Source: Nonomuraea deserti (GTDB lineage: Bacteria > Actinomycetota > Actinomycetes > Streptosporangiales > Streptosporangiaceae). Taken from it: 64,000 bases of DNA. A model generated the notes under the pieces. It was given only the letters and a program-made list of their open reading frames with translations, was not told the origin of the DNA and searched no databases. The stretch lies in the NCBI RefSeq assembly GCF_004348685.1, contig NZ_SMKO01000003.1:62001-126000 (forward strand), written 5' to 3'. Numbering within the stretch: position 1 is the first letter of the stretch; every line of letters starts with the position of its first letter. Below are positions 41,993-50,168 of this stretch, piece by piece. The position numbers and the translations under genes are program-made.

Positions 41993-43018
41993 TCAGGAGG
42001 CCTTGACGCCGGCGTCGGCGATGACCTTGCCCCAGGTGCCGAGCTGCTCTTCGAGCTTGGTCCGGTGCGCCTGCGGGGTCGCGCTCTCGGCCGGGACCGG
42101 CGCCGTGCCGAGCTTGGCCATCTGGTCGATCACCTTCTGGTCGGCCAGCGCGGCCTTCAGCGCCTCGGACAGCTTCTGCACGACGTCCTGCGGCGTGCCC
42201 TTCGGGACGTAGAGCCCGTGCCACACGCTGACCTCCAGGCCGGGCAGCCCGGCCTCGGCCGTGGTGGGCAGGTCGGGCAGGCTCTTCACCCGCTCCGGCG
42301 TGGTGACGGCGTACGCCTTCACCTCGCCCGCGCTGATCTGGCCGCTGGTGTTGGTCGTCTGGTCGCACATGAAGTCGACCTGGCCGCCGACGAGGTCCGT
42401 CAGCGCAGGGCCGGTGCCCTCGTACGGGACCTCCTGGAGCTTGACCCCGGCGGCGGTCTGGAACAGCAGGCCGCACAGGTGGGACGCGGCGCCGATGCCG
42501 GCGTTGGCCAGCGTGACCTTGCCGGCGTTCGCCTTCACGTGGGCCACGAGGTCCTTGAGCGTGGCGGGCGCGAAGTCCTTGCGGGCGACGACCGTCATCG
42601 GCACCTCGGTGACGAGCCCGACCGTCTCGAAGCTCTCCAGCGGCTGGTAACCCAGGTCCTTGTAGAGGGCGGGCGCCGTCGACATGCCGATGTGGTGCAT
42701 GAGCACGGTGTAGCCGTCGGGTTCCGCCCGCGCGACCTCGCCGGCGCCCACCGTGCCGCCCGCGCCCTCGACGTTCTGAACGACGATCTTGCCGCCGAGC
42801 TTGGCGGCCATCGGTTCGGCGATCATGCGGGTGACGGTGTCCGTCGGGCCGCCCGCGCTGAACGGCACGACGATCGTGATGTTGTCGTCCGGGTAGCCTC
42901 CGCCGCCGGCGTCGGCGTTGCCGCCACCTCCGTTGCCGGAACACGCGGCGATGAGCGAGACGACGCCGATCGTGGCGATCATCCGCGCGGTGGCCCGGTA
43001 TCTGCTGGACGTTCTCAT
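41993..43018 (-). CDS. tctC: Tripartite tricarboxylate transporter binding lipoprotein (TctC family)
   Basis: A 341-residue solute receptor. The lipobox is L-I-A-A-C with C26; the mature part has I-T-I-V-V-P-F-S-A-G-G-P-T-D-T-V-T-R and Q-N-V-E-G-A-G-G-T-V-G, the ligand loops of the Bug/TctC fold. It binds a carboxylate outside the membrane and delivers it to TctAB. GAGGAGG precedes the ATG. It is divergent to the response regulator gene, with a 30-bp-spaced direct repeat between them. Confidence 0.9.
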   Translation of the reverse strand: MRTSSRYRATARMIATIGVVSLIAACSGNGGGGNADAGGGGYPDDNITIVVPFSAGGPTDTVTRMIAEPMAAKLGGKIVVQNVEGAGGTVGAGEVARAEPDGYTVLMHHIGMSTAPALYKDLGYQPLESFETVGLVTEVPMTVVARKDFAPATLKDLVAHVKANAGKVTLANAGIGAASHLCGLLFQTAAGVKLQEVPYEGTGPALTDLVGGQVDFMCDQTTNTSGQISAGEVKAYAVTTPERVKSLPDLPTTAEAGLPGLEVSVWHGLYVPKGTPQDVVQKLSEALKAALADQKVIDQMAKLGTAPVPAESATPQAHRTKLEEQLGTWGKVIADAGVKAS

Positions 43019-43097
43019 GTCGAGGCCTCCTCGTCAGCGCATTCGCATCCGTCGGTGAGTGCGCGGCCTCAGTCTGGGCTGGCAGGGACGCGGATGG

Positions 43098-43182
43098 TGT
43101 CAGAGGAATCCCAAGGAATGGGCAGGATGTCAGAAAAATCCCAAGAACCGGCTAACGCGGGCGTAGATCCGGGCCGTACAAT
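43098..43182 (+). promoter_or_regulatory. Direct repeat and leaderless promoter of the tctD-like gene
   Basis: TGTCAGAGGAATCCCAAGG (43098-43116) and TGTCAGAAAAATCCCAAG (43128-43145) are spaced 30 bp, about three helical turns, the pattern of a response-regulator site. On the plus strand TACAAT (43177-43182) fits a -10, ending just 5 bases before the ATG at 43188. That implies a leaderless mRNA with the repeats at about -90 and -60. The 20-bp repeats probably control both this gene and tctC. Confidence 0.6.
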
Positions 43183-43187
43183 CCAAT

Positions 43188-43871
43188 ATGCGGATCACCA
43201 TCATCGAGGATGACGACCGCGTGGCGCGGGGTCTGGTGACCGTCCTGGCTCAGGCCGGGTTCGAGGTCCACCGCATCGCGACCGCCGCCGAGGCCGCGCG
43301 CGCCGCCCCGACCGATGTGGTCCTCGTCGACCTGGGACTGCCCGACGGCGACGGGCTCGACGTGATCCGCAAGCTGCGCGACCGCCCGGAAACCGCCGTC
43401 ATCGCCGTGACGGCCCGCTCGGAGGAGCACGAGCGCGTACGCGGCTTGCGCGCCGGCGCCGACGACTACATCGTCAAGCCGTTCGGCATCCCCGAACTGC
43501 TGGCCAGGATCGACGCCGTCCTGCGGCGCACCAGGGTGGCCCGCGCCCTGAGCCATCCCGACGAGCCCCTCGTCCGCGGCCCCCTGCGGATCGGCGTCGG
43601 CACCCGCGAGGTCACCGTCGACGGCACACCCGTGACGCTGACCCGCAAGGAGTTCGAGCTGCTCCTCCTGCTTGCCAGGCGGGCCCCCAACGTGGTGAGC
43701 CGCGACGTCATCCTCGACCAGATCTGGGGCGCGACCTGGGAGTCCTCCAGCCGCACCCTCGACACCCACATCGCGGCGTTACGGCACAAGCTCGGATCGG
43801 CCGTGATCATCCGTACGATCCACGGGGTCGGCTATCGGCTCCTGGCCGACCGGCCGGAGCTGACCGGCTGA
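43188..43871 (+). CDS. OmpR-family response regulator (TctD-like)
   Basis: A 227-residue regulator. The receiver domain has acidic pocket E7-D8-D9, phospho-site D48 (L-V-D-L-G-L-P-D) and K97 (V-K-P-F-G). The OmpR winged helix occupies about 128-222 (L-T-R-K-E-F-E-L-L-L-L-L-A, then V-D-I-D-type turn, T-I-H-G-V-G-Y-R). By position it is the TctD partner of the transporter at 40004-43018. No ribosome-binding site lies before the ATG, which agrees with the leaderless promoter. Confidence 0.9.
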   Translation: MRITIIEDDDRVARGLVTVLAQAGFEVHRIATAAEAARAAPTDVVLVDLGLPDGDGLDVIRKLRDRPETAVIAVTARSEEHERVRGLRAGADDYIVKPFGIPELLARIDAVLRRTRVARALSHPDEPLVRGPLRIGVGTREVTVDGTPVTLTRKEFELLLLLARRAPNVVSRDVILDQIWGATWESSSRTLDTHIAALRHKLGSAVIIRTIHGVGYRLLADRPELTG

Positions 43872-43875
43872 CGCC

Positions 43876-45459
43876 ATGCACCGTCGCCTGCTCGTCGTCC
43901 TGGTGCCCCTCGCGGTGCTGCTCGTCGCGGCGCTCGGGGTGCCGCTCAGCGTCACCGTGGCCGAGCGGGAGATCCAGGAGACGTACGTCGACCGGCTCAA
44001 CGACGTCGGGCGGTTCTCGTCGCTGGCCGAGACCGCGCTTTCGACCGGGCGTACCGAGGCGCTCCAGCAGGAACTGGCGCGCTACCACGAGCTGTACGGC
44101 ATCCCCGTCGCGGTGATCGACACCTCCGGCACGGTGCTGCTCGGACCCGCAGGCGCCTACCAGGAGGCGGCGCGGGACGAGCCGGCGCTGCCCCGCATCG
44201 TGACCGCGGCGCTGGCCGGGGCGAGACCCGAACCGTCCGGGGAATGGGCGCCGTGGGACGACTCCGCACTCGTGGTCGCCGAACCCGTGGGCCGGGACAG
44301 CGAGGTCGTCGGCGCCGTCGTGACGATCTCCGACCTGTCGAAGACGCGCTCGCGCATCCTCACGCGCTGGGCCCGGCTCGCCGGGCTCGGGCTGCTGCCG
44401 TTGATCGCGCTGGTGGCCGTCGCCTGGCCGGTGTCGGCGTGGGTGCTGCGGCCGGTGCGCGAGCTGGACGCGGCCAGCTCGCGCATCTCCCAGGGCGACC
44501 TCACGATCCGCGCGGACGCCGAGGCGGGCCCGGTCGAGCTGCGGCGGCTGGCGGAGTCGTTCAACACCATGATGGACGCCGTCGAGAACGCCGTGCAGCG
44601 CCAGCGGGCGTTCGTGTCCGATGCGTCGCACCAGCTGCGCAACCCGCTGACCAGCCTCCGGCTCGCCGTGGAAAGCCTGGAACCGCACCTGGGCACGGCC
44701 GGCAACGGGCGTCAGGTGTACGACGTCGCCGTCGACGAGCTGAAAGCCATGCAGCGGATGCTGAACTCCCTGCAGGCCAGCGCGCGGATGGAGAGCATAC
44801 GGACGGCGTCGCCGGTGGACCTCGACGCGGTGCTGGCGACCCGGGTGGACCGGTGGCGGGCGCTGACGGAGACGGCGGGGCAGACGTTGACCGTCGACGT
44901 GCCGCCGGGGCTGCGGTTGCTGGAGCCGTCGGGCGGGCTGGGCAGCATCCTGGACGAGCTGATCAGCAACGCGTTGCGGCTGTCGGACGCGCGGGCGGTG
45001 GAGGTGACCGCCCAGGCCGGTCCCGGTGCGGCGGGCGGCGGGCCCGGCGCGGGCGCGGGCGCGGCGTACGGCGGCGGCAGGGGCGCGGGCGCGGCGCGCG
45101 GCGGCAGCCCGGGCACGGGCGCGGGCGCGGCGCAGGGCGACGGGGCGGGTGACGGCTCCGGCGCCGGAGGGGTGGTCACGATCGTCGTCCGTGACGACGG
45201 GCAGGGGATCGACGCGTCCGAGCGGGTCCAGGCGCTACGGCGGTTCTGGCGCTCGCCGCGGCACCAGAACGTGCCGGGGACCGGCCTCGGGCTGGCGATC
45301 TGCGCCGACCTGGTGGGTGCGGCCGGGGGTGAGCTGCGGCTGGAGGACGGGCTGCCGCGTCCGGACGGGTCGGGGCACGGATTCGCCGCGGTGGTCGCGT
45401 TGCCCGCCGTACCCCGGTTGGCGTCGTCGCCGGACGCACCGGCTCCGGCCCCCGCCTGA
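43876..45459 (+). CDS. Sensor histidine kinase (TctE-like) with Gly/Ala-rich insertion
   Basis: A 527-residue kinase. TM1 is about 4-28; the extracytoplasmic sensor is about 30-165; TM2 is about 170-190; HAMP follows. H252 is the phospho-His (S-H-Q-L-R-N-P-L-T-S). N365 lies in the N box; D-D-G-Q-G-I is at 440-445 and G-T-G-L-G-L-A-I follows. Residues 381-432 form an insertion of about 50 Gly/Ala residues between the N-box strand and the D-D-G loop, not normal in the family. It starts four bases after the regulator stop, so both are co-translated. It probably senses carboxylates for the TctABC operon. Confidence 0.88.
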   Translation: MHRRLLVVLVPLAVLLVAALGVPLSVTVAEREIQETYVDRLNDVGRFSSLAETALSTGRTEALQQELARYHELYGIPVAVIDTSGTVLLGPAGAYQEAARDEPALPRIVTAALAGARPEPSGEWAPWDDSALVVAEPVGRDSEVVGAVVTISDLSKTRSRILTRWARLAGLGLLPLIALVAVAWPVSAWVLRPVRELDAASSRISQGDLTIRADAEAGPVELRRLAESFNTMMDAVENAVQRQRAFVSDASHQLRNPLTSLRLAVESLEPHLGTAGNGRQVYDVAVDELKAMQRMLNSLQASARMESIRTASPVDLDAVLATRVDRWRALTETAGQTLTVDVPPGLRLLEPSGGLGSILDELISNALRLSDARAVEVTAQAGPGAAGGGPGAGAGAAYGGGRGAGAARGGSPGTGAGAAQGDGAGDGSGAGGVVTIVVRDDGQGIDASERVQALRRFWRSPRHQNVPGTGLGLAICADLVGAAGGELRLEDGLPRPDGSGHGFAAVVALPAVPRLASSPDAPAPAPA

Positions 45460-45535
45460 GACCTGCGCCTGGGACCTGCGCCTGGGACCTGCGCCTGGGA
45501 CCTGCGCCCGGGACCTGCGCCCGGGACCTGCGCCT
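45458..45535. repeat. 13-bp tandem repeat, six copies
   Basis: GGGACCTGCGCCT (last base T or C) is repeated at 45471, 45484, 45497, 45510 and 45523; the first copy (45458-45470) has GAGACC and overlaps the kinase stop codon. The 13-bp period rotates through all reading frames. No spacer or flanking array is present. It lies between the convergent kinase and TAXI genes and probably arose by slippage. Confidence 0.85.
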
Positions 45536-45571
45536 GGGACCGCCGGGTGGGACCGCCGGCGGCGCTGGGGA

Positions 45572-46546
45572 TCAGCGTTTGCGTTCGCGGAACCAGGTGG
45601 CCGCGCCCGGATGGAGCGGGATCGACGCGGTGGAGATCCCGGTCCGCACGTTGATCTGCCACGCCTCGGGAACGGCTTCGGGAACGGCCCCGGCGGCGTC
45701 GGGCCCGCCGGAGGTGATCGTGCCGGTGTGCGTGAAGATCGTGTCGGTGATGGCGTGGACTAAGGCGTCGGGCAGGTCGTTGCGGGCGAGAAGCACGTTC
45801 GGGACGGCGATGGTGCGGGTGGCGGGGACACCGGCGTAGGCGGTCGCGGGGATCATGGCCGGAGTGTAGGGACCCGGAAACGCCGTGAAGAGCGCGGGCG
45901 CCTGCCCGTCCAAGTGGATCAGCCGGATCGCGTGTTGCCGGGCCAGCTCCGTGATGGCGGGTGTCGGGACGCCGGTCAGGGAGAACATCGCGTCGATCTC
46001 GCCGTCGCGCAGCGCCGCCGCCGATGCGGCCTGGCTGAGGTAGCGGCCGTCGGCGTCCAGCGGCCCGAGCTCCAGGACCCGCAGCGACGTGAACTCGGTG
46101 CCCGAGTCGCGGGCGCCGAGGGAGACGCGCTTGCCCTCGAGGTCGCGGAACTCGTCGATCGGCGAACCGGCCATGACCACGAGGTGCAGGTGGCTCTCGT
46201 AGAGCCGGCATATCGCCGAGAGCCCCTCGGGCGCGCTGCCGTCGGCCATGATCAGCGCGTCCAGGCTCGTCAGCCCGAGCTGCACCTCACCCGCCCGCAA
46301 CATCCGGATGTTGTCGGTGGACGCCCCGCTCGGCACGGTGCGCACCGTGGCGCCCGGCACCTGCTCGGAGATGTGGCCGGCCAGCGCGCCGCCGATGCGC
46401 CGGTAGACCGCCCCCGCCGGCCCGGTGGCCAGGCGCAGCTCGACCTCGTCGACCTCGGGCTGCCGCGCGCATCCGGCGAGCAGCCCTCCGGCGGCCAGGA
46501 GCACCGCCCGCCGGCTGGGCCGCGGCTCCGGGTTCAGCAGCACCAT
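45572..46546 (-). CDS. TAXI-family TRAP-type solute-binding lipoprotein
   Basis: A 324-residue receptor. Lipobox L-L-A-G-C with C26 follows S-R-R-A-V-L. The mature part has L-A-T-G-P-A-G-A-V-Y-R-R-I-G, then V-P-S-G-A-S-T-D-N-I-R-M-L, then V-S-L-G-A-R-D-S-G-T, the TAXI hallmarks. These receptors normally work with a fused 4TM-12TM TRAP permease, but no such gene is nearby. It lies convergent to the TctE-like kinase. Some actinomycetes pair orphan TAXI proteins with histidine kinases, so a sensor role is possible. Confidence 0.82.
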   Translation of the reverse strand: MVLLNPEPRPSRRAVLLAAGGLLAGCARQPEVDEVELRLATGPAGAVYRRIGGALAGHISEQVPGATVRTVPSGASTDNIRMLRAGEVQLGLTSLDALIMADGSAPEGLSAICRLYESHLHLVVMAGSPIDEFRDLEGKRVSLGARDSGTEFTSLRVLELGPLDADGRYLSQAASAAALRDGEIDAMFSLTGVPTPAITELARQHAIRLIHLDGQAPALFTAFPGPYTPAMIPATAYAGVPATRTIAVPNVLLARNDLPDALVHAITDTIFTHTGTITSGGPDAAGAVPEAVPEAWQINVRTGISTASIPLHPGAATWFRERKR

Positions 46547-46597
46547 GCCCGCGATGATACGGACGGCGCCGCACCGCCAAGAAGTCCCGATCGGCCG

Positions 46598-47332
46598 TTA
46601 CGACGCTTTCTGCCACACCGAGACGTGGTTGCGGCTGTCGCTGGTGAACGGCTCGCGCTTCCAGCCCGCCCACCGTTCGCGCAAGGTCATGCCCGCGAGC
46701 CGTGCCATCAGGTCGAGTTCGGCCGGCCACACGTAGCGATGCGGCGTCGAACGGGTCTCCAGCCGGCCGTCCACCACCCAGTAATGATGAGAGACGGCGA
46801 TCTGCGATGCCACGTCGTACTCCTCGAAGCCGAGATGTTCCGGGGTCACGGTGAACGGGTGGACGCTCTGGCCGGGCGGGAGACGCCGGAGCTCGGGGAC
46901 GTAGACCTCGATGACGAAACAGCCGCCGGGTTCCAGCTGCGCCGCCACCGTGCGGAAGCATTCGACCTGTTCGTCTTGTGTGGTGAGGTTCGTGATGGTG
47001 TTGCGCACCAGGTAGGCGAGGGTGAAGGTGGCGCCCACCCGGGTGGTGGCGAAGTCGCCGATGGTCACGGGGACGTCCTCCGCGCCCGGTTCGGCCCGTA
47101 GCCGCGCCACCATCGCCCGCGACAGCTCGATGCCGTGCACCCGGACGCCTCGCCGGCTGAGCGGCAACGCGATGCGCCCCGTACCGATGCCCAGCTCGAG
47201 AGCGGCGCCGCCCGGCCCGGCCAGGTCGGTGAGAAACCGTACCGCGGGGTCGACGACCGCGGGGTCGAACAGTTCCGGCCACTTGGCTTCGTACGTCTGT
47301 GCTGTTCGTTCGTCGAAGTTGTCCTCAGGCAC
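46598..47332 (-). CDS. Class I SAM-dependent methyltransferase
   Basis: A 244-residue methyltransferase. Motif I is A-L-E-L-G-I-G-T-G-R-I-A-L-P-L (about 40-54); later V-H-G-I-E-L-S-R-A-M supplies the acidic residue of motif II; V-T-I-G-D-F-A-T-T-R and N-T-I-T-N-L-T follow. The C-terminal half has W-V-V-D-G-R-L-E-T-R-S-T-P-H, typical of this broad family (methylation of a small molecule). The target cannot be inferred. Spaced 36 bases from the next gene on the same strand. Confidence 0.85.
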   Translation of the reverse strand: MPEDNFDERTAQTYEAKWPELFDPAVVDPAVRFLTDLAGPGGAALELGIGTGRIALPLSRRGVRVHGIELSRAMVARLRAEPGAEDVPVTIGDFATTRVGATFTLAYLVRNTITNLTTQDEQVECFRTVAAQLEPGGCFVIEVYVPELRRLPPGQSVHPFTVTPEHLGFEEYDVASQIAVSHHYWVVDGRLETRSTPHRYVWPAELDLMARLAGMTLRERWAGWKREPFTSDSRNHVSVWQKAS

Positions 47333-47368
47333 AGCCCAACTGTGCCCGGAACGCCGGGTGATGACCAG

Positions 47369-49936
47369 TCATACGAGGTCTCCCACGCGGAGGACGGCGC
47401 CGAGGCCGCGGCGGCCGCTGATGAGCGTGTGCGCGTACGCGCCGAGCACGGCCACGGCGGCCAGTCCCGCCGCCAGCGCGCCCGGCACGAACAGGTCGAG
47501 CGCGTAGTCGCCGACGGGTAGGTCACCGGCGTACGGCGACAGGTCCACGGCGGGCCCGAGCACGGCGGGCAGGCCGAGGCCCAGGCCGAGCCCGGCCAGC
47601 GCGGTGACGAGGATCACGGGCAGGATCTCCAGCACGGTCAGCCGTCGCGCCTGCCGTTCCGACAGGCCGAGGGTACGCAGGAACGACACCGCCCTGGCCC
47701 GCTCCGCCGCCCCGACCATCAGGCCCAGCACGACGGCGGCCAGCGCGTACGCGGCCAGCGCGACCGTCACCACCACGAGCGCCCAGCGCACCGCGCTCGT
47801 CAGCGGATCGTCCCTGATGGCCGCCAGGGTCGTCTCCTGGGAGGTGACGGTGGCCGACGGGACGAGCCGCGCCAGCGCGGAGAGCGAGGCGTCCCCTCTG
47901 ATCAGCAGCGTGTTCACGGCGGGCCGGACCTGCACGTCGATGGGCACGACGAGGAACTTGCCCTCGGTGAAGAAGCCGGGCACCGACTCGATCACGCCGC
48001 GGGTGGCAAGCTTCAGCCGCGACTGCCAGCCGATCTCGAACGTGCCCCGCCCGCGCAGCTCGGGCGAGACGAGCGCGCCGTCGGACAGGGCGGGCAGGTC
48101 GAGCGGGGTGCCGCCGAGGATCTGCCGCCACCGCGCGACGTCCACGGCGATGGCCTCGGCCCGCTCGCCGCCGTACCCGATCTGCACCTCGCCCGTCTGC
48201 GCTGGCACCACCTGCTCCACCCCGGCCAGGCCGCGCACGCGCTCGATCGCGTCGGCCGGGATCTCGATGTCGGAGGTCATCCTGATCGGCGCGCCGACCT
48301 GCTGCCAGGACGCCTGCAGCTGCGTGCCGGCGATCCCGTCGGAGATCACCGCGGCGAACACCGACACGCCCAGCGCGGGCAGCAGGATCAGCACGGGCAG
48401 CACGCCGGCGGGGCGGGCCCTGGCCGCCCGGGTCAGCCCGAGGAACGGCACCGCCGCCCGGCCGCGCGCCGTCAGCCGTACGAGCAGCCGCAGCGGGTAC
48501 GGGTAGCAGCGCAGGGTGATCAGCGCCGCCGCCCCGGTCAGGGCGACCGGCACCAGTAGCAGGAACGGGTCCTGCCCCGCCGAGTCGTCCAGCCCGCGCG
48601 CCCGCAGCAGGTAGGCCCCGGCCGACGCCAGCACGACGACCAGCACCTCCAGCGTGATCCGCCTGGCCGAGGGCCGGGCGGCGGCCACGTCGTCGCGTCG
48701 CTCGTGCAGCGGTGCGCGGTGCACGAGGGCCAGGCGCACGGCGGCGAACCCGACGGCCACGAGCACCACGAGCACCGGCCCGGCGTGCACGATCGGCAGC
48801 ACAGGACCGGGCACGAGGTACGACAGCGCGTACCCGGCCAGGGCGGCGGGCGCCACGGCCAGCCCGGTCAGCGCCGCGCCCGTGCCCGCCACCTGCCGGA
48901 GCGAGCCGCCGCGCGCCCGCGCCAGCGTGAGCGCGTGGTCGATCCTGCCGGCCAGGAGTCGCACGGCCAGCACGATCACGCCGAGGGCCACGGCGAGGAG
49001 CCCGCCGAGCACCAGGAACATCACGGTCCGCGCGGTGGACAGCTCGGCCAGGAAGTCACCGAGCAGCTTGGGCAGCGCGGTCCGCAGGCGGAAGGGGGCG
49101 GCCGTGCCCATGGGCTGCAGCGCCACGAGCCGGTCGAACTCCGCGACCGCCGCCCGGAGGCCGCCGGCGGCCCGCGCACTCGCCGCCCGCGCGTCCACGG
49201 GCAGGGTCCAGCGGTAGGTCAGGTAGCGTTCCTCGCCGCTGAGCACGCCCAGCCCGGCCTCGGAGACGAGCGCCGTGATGTGCTTCTGGAGCGGCTGCAG
49301 CCGCAGGACGTGCAGGACGTCGAGGTGGTGCGACCAGTAGCGGTCGGCGGGATCCTTCGCGCGGAAGACGCCGACGATCTGCACGCCGGCGTGATCGTTC
49401 TCACCGACGATCTTCGTCTGGCCCAGCCGCAGCTCCATCTTGCTCAGGGCCTCCTCGACGACCCCGACCTCGAACACGGGGATCGTCCGGCCTTCGTACC
49501 GCATGGTCGCGATCGCGCCGGGGGCCCGCCCCCGCACCCAGTCCACGCGCCGGTCGGCGTCGGAGAGCCAGCCCAGGTTGATGTACGACTGGCCGCTGGT
49601 GCCGGTGATCGGCGTGCGGATGGTCTTGGCGCTCATGTGGCCGCCGGCGGCAGCCAGCGGGCGCAGCCGCGCGGGCATGATCTCGCGCCAGAGGCGGTCG
49701 AAGGAGTCGAACGGGGCGCGTTCGCGAAGGTCCTCCTCCCGCGAGCTCGACTCCATGGTCACGGTCAGGTCGGCCAGCACGGCGGGGGCGGAGCTCAGCG
49801 CGCGGCGCAGCGCCTCGTCGTACGACGCCTGCGTCGCCCTGGGCAGCCCCGCGACCAGCAGGCAGGCGCATGACGTCAGCACGAGGAGCACGCCCATCGG
49901 GCCCAGCTGTTCCCGCGCGAGCCGCCAGAACCGCAC
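47369..49936 (-). CDS. FtsX-like ABC transporter permease (MacB/FtsX type)
   Basis: An 855-residue membrane protein. A signal-anchor helix (about 10-35) is followed by a large extracytoplasmic domain (about 40-300), then helices near 305-400, 440-500, a second extracytoplasmic domain (about 545-735) and three final helices. The two FtsX modules contain the typical L-A-A-V-V-L-G-L-M-V-G-A-A-E-R-A-R stretch. MacB/LolCE-like permeases need an ATPase subunit; none is in the neighbourhood, so it may use one from elsewhere. Exported cargo unknown. Confidence 0.85.
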   Translation of the reverse strand: MRFWRLAREQLGPMGVLLVLTSCACLLVAGLPRATQASYDEALRRALSSAPAVLADLTVTMESSSREEDLRERAPFDSFDRLWREIMPARLRPLAAAGGHMSAKTIRTPITGTSGQSYINLGWLSDADRRVDWVRGRAPGAIATMRYEGRTIPVFEVGVVEEALSKMELRLGQTKIVGENDHAGVQIVGVFRAKDPADRYWSHHLDVLHVLRLQPLQKHITALVSEAGLGVLSGEERYLTYRWTLPVDARAASARAAGGLRAAVAEFDRLVALQPMGTAAPFRLRTALPKLLGDFLAELSTARTVMFLVLGGLLAVALGVIVLAVRLLAGRIDHALTLARARGGSLRQVAGTGAALTGLAVAPAALAGYALSYLVPGPVLPIVHAGPVLVVLVAVGFAAVRLALVHRAPLHERRDDVAAARPSARRITLEVLVVVLASAGAYLLRARGLDDSAGQDPFLLLVPVALTGAAALITLRCYPYPLRLLVRLTARGRAAVPFLGLTRAARARPAGVLPVLILLPALGVSVFAAVISDGIAGTQLQASWQQVGAPIRMTSDIEIPADAIERVRGLAGVEQVVPAQTGEVQIGYGGERAEAIAVDVARWRQILGGTPLDLPALSDGALVSPELRGRGTFEIGWQSRLKLATRGVIESVPGFFTEGKFLVVPIDVQVRPAVNTLLIRGDASLSALARLVPSATVTSQETTLAAIRDDPLTSAVRWALVVVTVALAAYALAAVVLGLMVGAAERARAVSFLRTLGLSERQARRLTVLEILPVILVTALAGLGLGLGLPAVLGPAVDLSPYAGDLPVGDYALDLFVPGALAAGLAAVAVLGAYAHTLISGRRGLGAVLRVGDLV

Positions 49937-50168
49937 CGTTCCTCCCGAAGGCCGAGCCCTTGCCCTGCGCGGGTCGCGTACCGGCGCGGCGACGATCGCG
50001 GCCGGAATCCCGGGCCCCGCGCAGGTTACCGCCCACGGGTGCGGCGCACCACGTCCGGCCGCGCGCCCGGCTCAGAGCTCGATCCCCTTGATGATCCTTG
50101 CCAGTTCCGGTACGAGGGGCCTGCTGGCCATCACGGTGACGGCGACGCCCTCGCGCTCGGACGTGCCG
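49937..50168. other. Gap between FtsX-like permease and adenylate-forming enzyme
   Basis: No gene is supported. A short open stretch on the minus strand, 50173 to 50072, ends E-L-A-R-I-I-K-G-I-E-L but has no start, no ribosome-binding site and no recognised family. The last bases near 49950-50010 are unusually pyrimidine-rich on the plus strand and belong to the FtsX promoter side. Confidence 0.4.

Noticed and set aside
45458..45535. Possible CRISPR or coding repeat
   Set aside because: The 13-bp units are contiguous, have no spacers and no sensible reading frame; the kinase stop is the first codon touched.
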